From the NCBI GenBank assembly GCA_017456055.1, contig JAFTKC010000019.1:1-64000 (forward strand): a DNA stretch of 64,000 nt, given 5' to 3'. Below, piece after piece: positions 15,516-22,660 of this stretch (positions are counted from its first letter, which is position 1; every line of letters starts with the position of its first letter). The notes below the pieces were generated by a model that saw only the letters and a program-made list of their open reading frames with translations, was not told where the DNA came from and did not search any database. The position numbers and the translations under genes are program-made. This DNA comes from Clostridia bacterium. Its GTDB lineage: Bacteria > Bacillota > Clostridia > Christensenellales > Borkfalkiaceae.

Positions 15516-16756
15516 TGAACGTAAGAATAAACCCATCACAATTAAGCGGAAAAATAAAAGCGCCCGCTTCTAAATCATTTGCCCATAGAATAATAATATC
15601 CGCCTTTTTGTCGGGAAAAAAGTGCGTAATCGACGGAGTGGGAAATTCTAAAGACGTATTAGCAACACTTTCTGCATTAAGGGATATGGGTGCAAATTCT
15701 AGTCTAAGTGACGGCGTTTGCGAGATAGAAAGGGTAAATAGAAAAAACAGCGAAAAAATAAATTGTATTGAGAGTGGCTCAACGCTTAGATTTTTAATTC
15801 CCGTAGCATGCGCACTAGGACTAGAGTGTGAGTTTACAGGACAAGGCAGACTGCTTGAAAGACCAATTAAAGAATTGACCGACGTATTAAATGAAAACGG
15901 CGGAAAAATCTTAGGGCATAAAATTGCGGGGAAATTAAAGCCAGGTGAATATAAAATTAACGCGACTATAAGTTCGCAGTTTATATCAGGGCTTATGTTT
16001 GCATTGCCGATTTTAGATGGGGATAGCAAGATAATTTTGTTAGGCAACGCTGTAAGTAAAGGGTATTTAGATATAACTATCGAAGTTTTATCAAAGTTTA
16101 ATATAGAAATAGAAAAAACCGATTACGGCTACTTTATAAAGGGCAATCAAAAGTACGTGTTGCCAAGTGAAATAAAGGTAGAAGGTGATTTTTCGGGTGC
16201 AGCGTTCTTGCTCTCTTCGGGCGCTATTAGAAATAGCATTACCGTAAGTGGATTAAACGAAAAATCTACGCAAGGTGACGCAAAGATTTTAGACGTTTTA
16301 ACTAAATTCGGTGCAAAAATCACTTGTGAAAATGATGAAATTACGGTCACTGCCAACGGCTTAAAAGGGATAGAATACGATTGTGAAGATATTCCTGATT
16401 TAGTGCAAATCATATCGGTAGTAGCAAGTTTTGCCGAGGGTAAAACGGCGCTAAAAAACGTGGAGAGATTAAAGTTAAAAGAAAGCGATAGAATAAAGGC
16501 AATAATTGATATGCTAACTATCGCAGGGATAAGAGTAGAATTAGAAAACAGCAATTTAATTATTTATGGTGGACTAGCAAAAGGCGGAGAATTTGACGGT
16601 GGAAACGATCATAGAACGGTTATGTCGAGCGCAATACTTTCGTCCTATGCAATTGGCGAGTCTAAAATAATTGGAGCACAAGTAGTTGATAAATCATATC
16701 CCGATTTCTTTAGAGACCTTATTACGTTAGGGGGTAAAGTAGATGTCGATATTTAA
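15515..16756 (+). CDS. aroA: EPSP synthase (3-phosphoshikimate 1-carboxyvinyltransferase)
   Basis: A 413-residue enzyme joining PEP to shikimate 3-phosphate. It shows KAPASKSFAHRIIISA, ESGSTLRFLIPVA, the GQGRLLERPIKEL segment, SSQFISGLMFALP, GDFSGAAFLLS, LKESDRIKAI and DHRTVMSSAI. The segment around residue 90 (SGSTLRFL) lacks the NAGTATRPL pattern of class I (glyphosate-sensitive) enzymes, so I cannot predict inhibitor response with confidence. It overlaps aroB by one base and aroC by 14. Confidence 0.94.
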   Translation: MNVRINPSQLSGKIKAPASKSFAHRIIISAFLSGKKCVIDGVGNSKDVLATLSALRDMGANSSLSDGVCEIERVNRKNSEKINCIESGSTLRFLIPVACALGLECEFTGQGRLLERPIKELTDVLNENGGKILGHKIAGKLKPGEYKINATISSQFISGLMFALPILDGDSKIILLGNAVSKGYLDITIEVLSKFNIEIEKTDYGYFIKGNQKYVLPSEIKVEGDFSGAAFLLSSGAIRNSITVSGLNEKSTQGDAKILDVLTKFGAKITCENDEITVTANGLKGIEYDCEDIPDLVQIISVVASFAEGKTALKNVERLKLKESDRIKAIIDMLTIAGIRVELENSNLIIYGGLAKGGEFDGGNDHRTVMSSAILSSYAIGESKIIGAQVVDKSYPDFFRDLITLGGKVDVDI

Positions 16757-17798
16757 CGGCAAAAAAATAGCCTTAGAAATTTACGGCGAATCGCACGCAG
16801 AGAAAATAGGCGTAAAGATTAAAGGCTATCCAAAAATGCAAATAAATATGGAAAATCTTGCTGAGTTTTTAAAAAGAAGACAGGCAAAAAAAGCCGTGTA
16901 TTCAACTAGTAGAATTGAGAGCGATTTGCCAATATTTTTAGGGCTTAATCAAGATAAAATAGACGGCGATTTTACGGCCGAGATTATAAACTCAAACAAG
17001 CGTTCAAACGACTATAATTCGCTATACGGAAAGCCCCGTCCATCACATGCCGATTACGCGTGGAGCGTAAAGGACGGAGTGCTAGATTTTTCCGGTGGTG
17101 GAAGATTTTCGGGTAGACTTACAGCCCCATTTTGTATAGCAGGTGGAATTGCCAAGCAATACCTAGAAAGTTTAGGAATTAAAATCGAAGCGTACGTTTC
17201 TAAGGTGGGAAAAGTTCAAGCAAAATCGTATAAAAGCGCCAAAATCACCGTAGAAGACGTTTTAAGAGAAAGGGTAGGGGATTTCCCATCACTTGATAAA
17301 AAGCAAGAAATAATCGAAGAAATTACCAATGCAAAAGTTCAAGGCGACTCGGTAGGTGGAAAGGTTGAATGCGTGGTAAACGGCTTAAAAGCAGGGCTCG
17401 GCGACAACTTGTTTTCGGGGCTTGAAGGAAAGATTTCCTATTTATGCTATGCAATACCAGCCGTTAAGAGCGTAGAGTTTGGACTTGGCGAAGAATTTAG
17501 CGAAAGTTTAGGCTCAATGGTTAACGACTCGTTATATTTTGAAGACCAAGTGGTAAAAACCAAAACCAACAATTCAGGTGGAATAAACGGTGGAATAAGT
17601 AATGGCAACGACATAACCCTTGCCGTGACGTTTAGACCAACTCCATCTATATCCAAAGAGCAAGACTCGGTGGATTTAGTTAATAAGACGAACGTAAAAA
17701 TACAAATACAAGGTAGGCACGATAGTTGTATCGTTCCAAGAGCCGTACCGGTAGTAGAAAGTGCAGTAGCAATAGCGTTATTAGATGAAATTTTATAA
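16743..17798 (+). CDS. aroC: Chorismate synthase
   Basis: A 351-residue FMN-dependent enzyme that forms chorismate from EPSP. Visible segments are YGESHAEKIGVKIKGYP, KRRQAKKAVYSTSR, RPSHADYAWSVK, FSGGGRFSGRLTAPFCIAGG, GDSVGGKVECVVNGL and GRHDSCIVPRAVPV. The signature RPGHAD is RPSHAD here. The start lies inside the end of aroA, with GGGGG as ribosome site, so the two are probably translationally coupled. Confidence 0.94.
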   Translation: MSIFNGKKIALEIYGESHAEKIGVKIKGYPKMQINMENLAEFLKRRQAKKAVYSTSRIESDLPIFLGLNQDKIDGDFTAEIINSNKRSNDYNSLYGKPRPSHADYAWSVKDGVLDFSGGGRFSGRLTAPFCIAGGIAKQYLESLGIKIEAYVSKVGKVQAKSYKSAKITVEDVLRERVGDFPSLDKKQEIIEEITNAKVQGDSVGGKVECVVNGLKAGLGDNLFSGLEGKISYLCYAIPAVKSVEFGLGEEFSESLGSMVNDSLYFEDQVVKTKTNNSGGINGGISNGNDITLAVTFRPTPSISKEQDSVDLVNKTNVKIQIQGRHDSCIVPRAVPVVESAVAIALLDEIL

Positions 17799-17808
17799 AG
17801 GTGAAAAA

Positions 17809-18951
17809 ATGAAAGACTTATCACAAATTAGAGTAGAAATCGACCAAGTAGACGATCAAATTAAAGAACTATATTTAAAGAGAATGGGACTTGCCGAAGA
17901 AGTTGCAAATCAAAAAAAGCAAACGGGCAAGGGCGTGACGGATATTGAAAGGGAAAACGCAGTAGTTTATAGACTAGCAAAAGATTTGCCCGACAATATG
18001 AAACTTTACCTAAAGGAATTGTATTCAACAATATTTAATACGGGTAAAGCGTATCAAAGTACCATAATTGGTAAAAGCAGTCAAACCATAAACAAGTTGG
18101 AAGAAATATTGAAAGGTGACTTAGAAAACTTCCCAATAACTGCGTCAGTTGCTTGTCAAGGGATAAAGGGCGCAAATAGTGGCGTGGCAACGCATAAACT
18201 TTTCCCCGTAAGCGACATTATATATTTTAGAGATTTCGACGGAGTATTTAACGCCGTAGAAAAGGGATTTTGCGAATACGGAGTGTTGCCGATAGAAAAT
18301 AGTACGGCAGGTTCTGTTTCGGAAGTTTACGATTTAATGAAAAAGCATAATTTCTATATCGTTAGGTCAATTAGAGTGAGAATAGACCATTGTTTATGCG
18401 CAAAAGAGGGCGCGGATATTAAGAATATCAAAAAGGTAATTTCACACTCACAAGCCCTTTCACAATGCCAAGACTATCTAAAGAATCTAAAGGTGGAAAC
18501 CGAGTCTTGTGAAAATACTGCAGTAGCAGGCAAAAAGGTTGCCGACGGCGACGATTTGACCGTTGCTGCTATCTGTTCGTACGATTGTGCCGAAGCGTAT
18601 GGGCTTAAGGTGTTAGATAAGAGCGTACAAGATAATTTAAATAACTTCACTAGATTTATTTGCATTTCAAAAGAACTTAAAATCTTTAGTGGGGCAGATA
18701 GAATTAGCGTAATGACTTCGCTTTCGCATAAACCAGGAAGTTTAAACGCAATACTCGCAAGATTTTCAGCGTTAGGACTAAACTTAACCAAGATAGAATC
18801 AAGACCAATAGCAAACTCGGAGTTTGAGTTTATGTTCTACTTTGATTTTGAAGGAAACGTTAAGGATATAGAAGTTAAAAACGTTATCTCGGAATTGGAA
18901 AACGGCTCGGATAAATTCGTATTCTTAGGAAGTTATAAAGAGATTTTATAG
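17809..18951 (+). CDS. pheA: Bifunctional chorismate mutase / prephenate dehydratase
   Basis: A 380-residue fusion. An AroQ-type chorismate mutase occupies about residues 1-85 (LSQIRVEIDQVDDQIKELY, KRMGLAEEVANQK). The prephenate dehydratase domain follows (about 105-285, with SVACQGIKGANS, YGVLPIENSTAGSVSEVYDL and NNFTRFICIS). An ACT domain closes it (about 295-375, containing SHKPGSLNAILARFSALGLNLTKIESRP). It makes phenylpyruvate. The ACT domain normally binds Phe for feedback inhibition. The start at 17809 has GGTG upstream; an ATG 24 bases earlier lies inside aroC. Confidence 0.94.
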   Translation: MKDLSQIRVEIDQVDDQIKELYLKRMGLAEEVANQKKQTGKGVTDIERENAVVYRLAKDLPDNMKLYLKELYSTIFNTGKAYQSTIIGKSSQTINKLEEILKGDLENFPITASVACQGIKGANSGVATHKLFPVSDIIYFRDFDGVFNAVEKGFCEYGVLPIENSTAGSVSEVYDLMKKHNFYIVRSIRVRIDHCLCAKEGADIKNIKKVISHSQALSQCQDYLKNLKVETESCENTAVAGKKVADGDDLTVAAICSYDCAEAYGLKVLDKSVQDNLNNFTRFICISKELKIFSGADRISVMTSLSHKPGSLNAILARFSALGLNLTKIESRPIANSEFEFMFYFDFEGNVKDIEVKNVISELENGSDKFVFLGSYKEIL

Positions 18952-18959
18952 GAATAAAA

Positions 18960-20195
18960 ATGAAATACGCATTGATAGGCGAAAAACTAGGTCATAGTTT
19001 TTCTAAAATAATCCACAACTTGTGCGGGCTTGAGTACGATTTAATTGAACTAGATAAAGACCAAGTGGAAAACTTCGTTAAGAGTTCTACGTACGACGGC
19101 TTTAACGTGACTATACCGTACAAGAAACAAGTGATGGAATATCTAGACGAGATTTCCCCGTTAGCAAGGCTAGTGGGCAGTGTAAACACGGTCAAAAGAG
19201 AGGGAAATAAACTCGTCGGCTACAATACGGACGTAAGTGGGTTAGAGTATCAAATTGAATGCGCAGGCGCAAGCGTAAAGGATAAAAATGTGCTAATTTT
19301 AGGTTCTGGAGGAGCGAGTTTAACGGCAATCGCCCTATGTAAAAAGAACGGCGCAAAAACTTATAAAATTGTATCTAGAAGTGGCGAAGTAAACTACGAA
19401 AATTGCTATAATTATAAGGAAACTGAAGTAATAATCAACACCACGCCCGTAGGAATGTATCCAAATGTAGAAGGCGTTCCAATAGATATAGAAAGGTTTA
19501 GTAAACTAACGGCAGTTTTTGATTTAATATATAATCCAATTAGAACAAAACTTATCTTAAAAGCTGAAAAGATGGGGCTAAAATGCTCGGGCGGACTTAA
19601 AATGCTTATAATGCAAGGGGTAAAAAGTCAAGAGATTTGGCTTGGCGAAAAAAAAGACCCCGAGATTATAGAAAAACTTTTCGTGGAACTAACCAAAACC
19701 AAAAACAACCTAGTTCTTTCGGGAATGGCAGGCTCTGGTAAAACAACTATTGGAAAAGAGTGTGCTAAGATATTAAATCTTCCTTTTTATGACGTAGATA
19801 AAGGGATAGAGTTAAAATATGGAAAGTCGCCAAGCGAAATTATTTTAAGCGAAGGGGAAGAAACGTTTAGAAATATAGAAACTGAAGTGGTGCTAGAATT
19901 ATCAAAGACAGGTGGCAAGGTAATAAGTCTAGGTGGTGGCAGTATTTTAAGAGAGCAAAACGTAAATGCCCTAAAGCAAAACGGAATAATAGTTTATATT
20001 GAAAGAGATGTAGAAAAATTAGTAGATAAAGATAGGCCGTTGTCTCAAAAGTTCGGTATAAAAGAACTTTTTAAAAAGAGAAAAGATATATACGAAAGCA
20101 CCTTTGATAGAAAGGTAGAGAATAATAAAGATTTAGAAACGGCAGTAAAAGGAGTGATAGAAGAGTATGAAATTGCTTGTTATCAACGGAGTTAA
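18960..20195 (+). CDS. aroEK: Fused shikimate dehydrogenase and shikimate kinase
   Basis: A 411-residue fusion. AroE, about residues 1-245, has the substrate motif GHSFSKIIHN, catalytic Lys in FNVTIPYKKQ, Asp in GYNTDVSG, a nucleotide loop LGSGGAS and the C-terminal MQGVKSQEIW. AroK, about 248-411, has Walker A GMAGSGKTT, substrate Asp in YDVDKGIE, VISLGGGS and an RPL lid. The two steps flank EPSP synthase in the pathway: dehydroshikimate to shikimate, then shikimate 3-phosphate. The chain replaces two usual genes. It overlaps aroQ by 29 bases. Confidence 0.93.
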   Translation: MKYALIGEKLGHSFSKIIHNLCGLEYDLIELDKDQVENFVKSSTYDGFNVTIPYKKQVMEYLDEISPLARLVGSVNTVKREGNKLVGYNTDVSGLEYQIECAGASVKDKNVLILGSGGASLTAIALCKKNGAKTYKIVSRSGEVNYENCYNYKETEVIINTTPVGMYPNVEGVPIDIERFSKLTAVFDLIYNPIRTKLILKAEKMGLKCSGGLKMLIMQGVKSQEIWLGEKKDPEIIEKLFVELTKTKNNLVLSGMAGSGKTTIGKECAKILNLPFYDVDKGIELKYGKSPSEIILSEGEETFRNIETEVVLELSKTGGKVISLGGGSILREQNVNALKQNGIIVYIERDVEKLVDKDRPLSQKFGIKELFKKRKDIYESTFDRKVENNKDLETAVKGVIEEYEIACYQRS

Positions 20196-20589
20196 TCTCA
20201 ATATGCTCGGCATACGCGAGCCTGAACTTTACGGAAAACAAGATTATAAAGCGCTAGTAAAGTACGTAAAAGAAAGCGCCAAAGAACTCGGCGTAAAGGT
20301 GGATTGTTATCAATCAAATTACGAAGGGGATATCGTGACGAAAATTCAAAAAGCGATAGGTAAGTACGATGGAATTGTCATAAATCCAGGTGCTTTTACC
20401 CACACTAGCGTAGCAATACTAGACGCGCTAAAAGCCACGTCTATAAAAACGGCAGAAGTTCACCTAACCGATATTAAGAGTAGAGAAGAGTTTAGAAATT
20501 TCTCGTATATTTCACTCTACGCCGAAAAGGTAATAGTCGGCAAAGGCTTTTTAGGCTACAAGGAAGCAATAGAATATTTTATAAAATAA
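20167..20589 (+). CDS. aroQ: 3-dehydroquinate dehydratase, type II
   Basis: A 140-residue dodecameric-type dehydroquinase, normal length. It has LLVINGVNLNMLGIREPELYG (Asn and catalytic Tyr region), NPGAFTHTSVAILDAL and the catalytic His in EVHLTDI. It dehydrates 3-dehydroquinate. With this gene the operon covers all seven shikimate steps. The start lies within the 3' end of the aroE-aroK gene. A strong terminator follows 17 bases after the stop. Confidence 0.94.
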   Translation: MKLLVINGVNLNMLGIREPELYGKQDYKALVKYVKESAKELGVKVDCYQSNYEGDIVTKIQKAIGKYDGIVINPGAFTHTSVAILDALKATSIKTAEVHLTDIKSREEFRNFSYISLYAEKVIVGKGFLGYKEAIEYFIK

Positions 20590-20605
20590 ATAAAAGATAA
20601 AAAAA

Positions 20606-20636
20606 GAACACCCTATGTAAACCATAGGGTGTTTTA
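20606..20636. terminator. Terminator of the aromatic operon
   Basis: ACACCCTATG and CATAGGGTGT arms around a five-base loop, then TTTT. It lies between convergent aroQ and the LysR gene and may serve both. Confidence 0.82.
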
Positions 20637-20665
20637 TAATGCCTTTTTTGTAGCGATGTATCTTA

Positions 20666-21523
20666 TTATATTTGCTTTAATAAATAATTGTAAAAATCTT
20701 CTGCGTATTTTGAAGTTGGTAGTCTATCGTGTAGTTCAAAAATTAAATCTCTTTGGCAAATAGGTGAAGAGATTGGAAGTAGAACTATGTTTTTATTCTT
20801 CATTTTTCCCCAAGAATATTCAGGCCAAAAAGAAACGCCTGCGCCCATACCTATTATATTTTGAACGGCAGATGGAGAGTCTGATTCAAATAAAATTTTG
20901 GGAGAAAAACCGGCTATGGAGCAAAATTTATTACAAATAACTCCAAAAAGCCTTGAGTTTGAAAGCATAATGAAATTTTCATCTTTAACTTCGCTTAACG
21001 ATATAGAATTTTTTTGTGCGTAAGATGATTGTTTAGGTACTGCAAGATAAATATGTTCTTCTTTTATACAGCGTTTTAAGTAGTGTTTTTGAGTTTTAGA
21101 ATTTATTCCGTTCGTAGTAATAAGGATATCGCAATCGCTTGTTAAATCATTTTGCTCGAAATCGAAAATAACGTCTGGATTTATTTTTTTATATTTCATA
21201 ATGGTGTTTACGACAAAAGTAGAAGCGGCGAGAATATTTAATTTAATCGTTTTATTTACAACGTTTTTTATTTGGTTTATTTCTGTCGGTAAATTATCAA
21301 ATTCTGGTAGTAAAACTTCTAAACGCTGTTTTAAAAATACACCAAACTCGGTTAAAACAACTCCTCTACCTTGCTTTCTAAACAGGGGAACGCCAAGTTC
21401 TCTTTCTAAAAGGTGCATTGCTTGCGTTAAAGATGGTTGAGAAATGTGTATTTCTTCAGCGGCACGAGTGACGTGTTCAAGTTTGGCAATTGTATAAAAA
21501 TATTTTAACTTTTGAATATCCAT
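20666..21523 (-). CDS. LysR-family transcriptional regulator
   Basis: A 285-residue LysR protein. The N-terminal helix-turn-helix reads LKYFYTIAKLEHVTRAAEEIHISQPSLTQAM. The C-terminal periplasmic-binding-like effector domain starts near residue 90 and contains the family-typical GAGVSFWPEYSWG. An AAGGA site precedes the ATG. It is divergent from a small membrane protein gene, and a T-N11-A palindrome sits just before its start. The target and effector are unknown. Convergence with the aromatic operon does not imply control of it. Confidence 0.9.
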   Translation of the reverse strand: MDIQKLKYFYTIAKLEHVTRAAEEIHISQPSLTQAMHLLERELGVPLFRKQGRGVVLTEFGVFLKQRLEVLLPEFDNLPTEINQIKNVVNKTIKLNILAASTFVVNTIMKYKKINPDVIFDFEQNDLTSDCDILITTNGINSKTQKHYLKRCIKEEHIYLAVPKQSSYAQKNSISLSEVKDENFIMLSNSRLFGVICNKFCSIAGFSPKILFESDSPSAVQNIIGMGAGVSFWPEYSWGKMKNKNIVLLPISSPICQRDLIFELHDRLPTSKYAEDFYNYLLKQI

Positions 21524-21540
21524 AATAAAATCCTTAAATC

Positions 21541-21555
21541 ATAGGCTAAACCTAT
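21541..21555. promoter_or_regulatory. Candidate LysR-type binding site
   Basis: ATAGG-CTAAA-CCTAT is a perfect five-base inverted repeat containing T-N11-A, the usual LysR-family box. It lies 18 bases before the regulator start, where an autoregulatory site would be expected. Confidence 0.5.
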
Positions 21556-21629
21556 TAATATCATAAAAATTATATATTTTACTTTTGTTTTTGTCAAGCG
21601 TATAATAAAGGAAAACAAAGGAGATTTGT

Positions 21630-21902
21630 ATGAAAGTGTTTGAAATTCTTATGCTAGTGTGTTTTGGACTATCTTGGCCAATATCCGTTTATAAAAGTGT
21701 GAAGTCTAAAACAACGAAAGGGAAGAGTGTATTTTTTATATATGCAATAATAGTAGGCTATATTTCTGGAATTATAGGGAAAATAGTAAATCACGAAGCG
21801 AGCTACGTATTAATATTTTATTGTTTTAATCTAGTAGTGGTATCTTTAGATTTAATACTGTTTTACGTTAATAAGCATAGAGAAAAATTGATAAACAAAT
21901 AG
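21630..21902 (+). CDS. Small membrane protein, PQ-loop/SemiSWEET-like
   Basis: A 90-residue protein with three predicted membrane helices (about 3-18, 36-52 and 58-80). It contains SWPISVYKSVKSKTTKGKS near the first helix, which resembles the PQ-loop motif of SemiSWEET-type half-transporters. GKSVFFIYAIIVGYISGIIGK is typical of an uncharacterised Firmicutes family. The ribosome site AAAGGAG is strong. It is divergent from the LysR regulator, which could control it, and is followed 18 bases later by an SGNH-like gene. Function is not established. Confidence 0.6.
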   Translation: MKVFEILMLVCFGLSWPISVYKSVKSKTTKGKSVFFIYAIIVGYISGIIGKIVNHEASYVLIFYCFNLVVVSLDLILFYVNKHREKLINK

Positions 21903-21920
21903 GATCAAGGAGAAGTATAT

Positions 21921-22469
21921 ATGAGAGAAGAGATCAAAAACTTAGTAAAGGAAATAAGTGAAATAAACGATATAACGTTAAAAAATGAAATTGTAGTACT
22001 TGGCTCTACGTATATGAAAAACTTTCCATTTTACGAATTAGTTAATAAATGCAGACTTGAACACGCCGTTTACAATCGTAGTATGGAGGGCTTAACTTTA
22101 GATGAAGTTGGAGAAGTATTACAACCTGTTGTTTTAGATATAAAGCCAAGCAAAGTATTTTTGTGTTTTGGAGAAAATGAAACGGATATAGAAAAAGCGC
22201 AGGCAAAATATAAGGAAATTATACATAAAATACGCAAAGAATTGCCTAACGTTGAAATTTACGTCGTTCAATTACCAGATAAGAGTTTGTTAAAGTTTAA
22301 CGAAAAAGCAGAAGAGTTGTGTGACAATAAAGAGGTAATAGGTATAAAACTTTTGGATAAGGGCGACAGTAGAGTGGAAAGGTATAAACAACAATTCAAG
22401 CAATTATCTCGCTATTTTCGAGATAAAAAAATAACTTTAACAGATATATACGCAGTGGTTAATTTATAA
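21921..22469 (+). CDS. SGNH/GDSL-hydrolase-like protein, probably degenerate
   Basis: A 182-residue soluble protein. The pattern of IVVLGSTYM at the N-terminus, KVFLCFGENETD in the middle and IYVVQLP after it follows the alpha/beta layout of SGNH hydrolases (blocks I, III and the following strand). However the GDS nucleophile block reads GST, the GxND block reads GENE, and no clear DxxH is present at the C-terminus. So it may be inactive or only structurally related. It follows the small membrane protein gene with AAGGAG and ends in a strong terminator. Confidence 0.45.
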   Translation: MREEIKNLVKEISEINDITLKNEIVVLGSTYMKNFPFYELVNKCRLEHAVYNRSMEGLTLDEVGEVLQPVVLDIKPSKVFLCFGENETDIEKAQAKYKEIIHKIRKELPNVEIYVVQLPDKSLLKFNEKAEELCDNKEVIGIKLLDKGDSRVERYKQQFKQLSRYFRDKKITLTDIYAVVNL

Positions 22470-22497
22470 AAAAGCACGGAAATTCCGTGCTTTTTTT
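22468..22497 (+). terminator. Intrinsic terminator
   Basis: AAAAGCACGGAA and TTCCGTGCTTTT arms with a seven-T tail, overlapping the stop of the SGNH-like gene. Confidence 0.85.
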
Positions 22498-22660
22498 GTA
22501 AGAAAGGATAGAAAAGCCCATTTTCTTTGACAAGAAGAACTGTAAAGATAAAACTTCTTATAAAAGCGAAAAAATTAGAGTCAAATCCTTAAAACGTAAA
22601 AACAAAGAAGCAAAAAAAGAAGATAAGTTCAAGCGCAAGTGTTATTGGCAAGCAGTCAAA

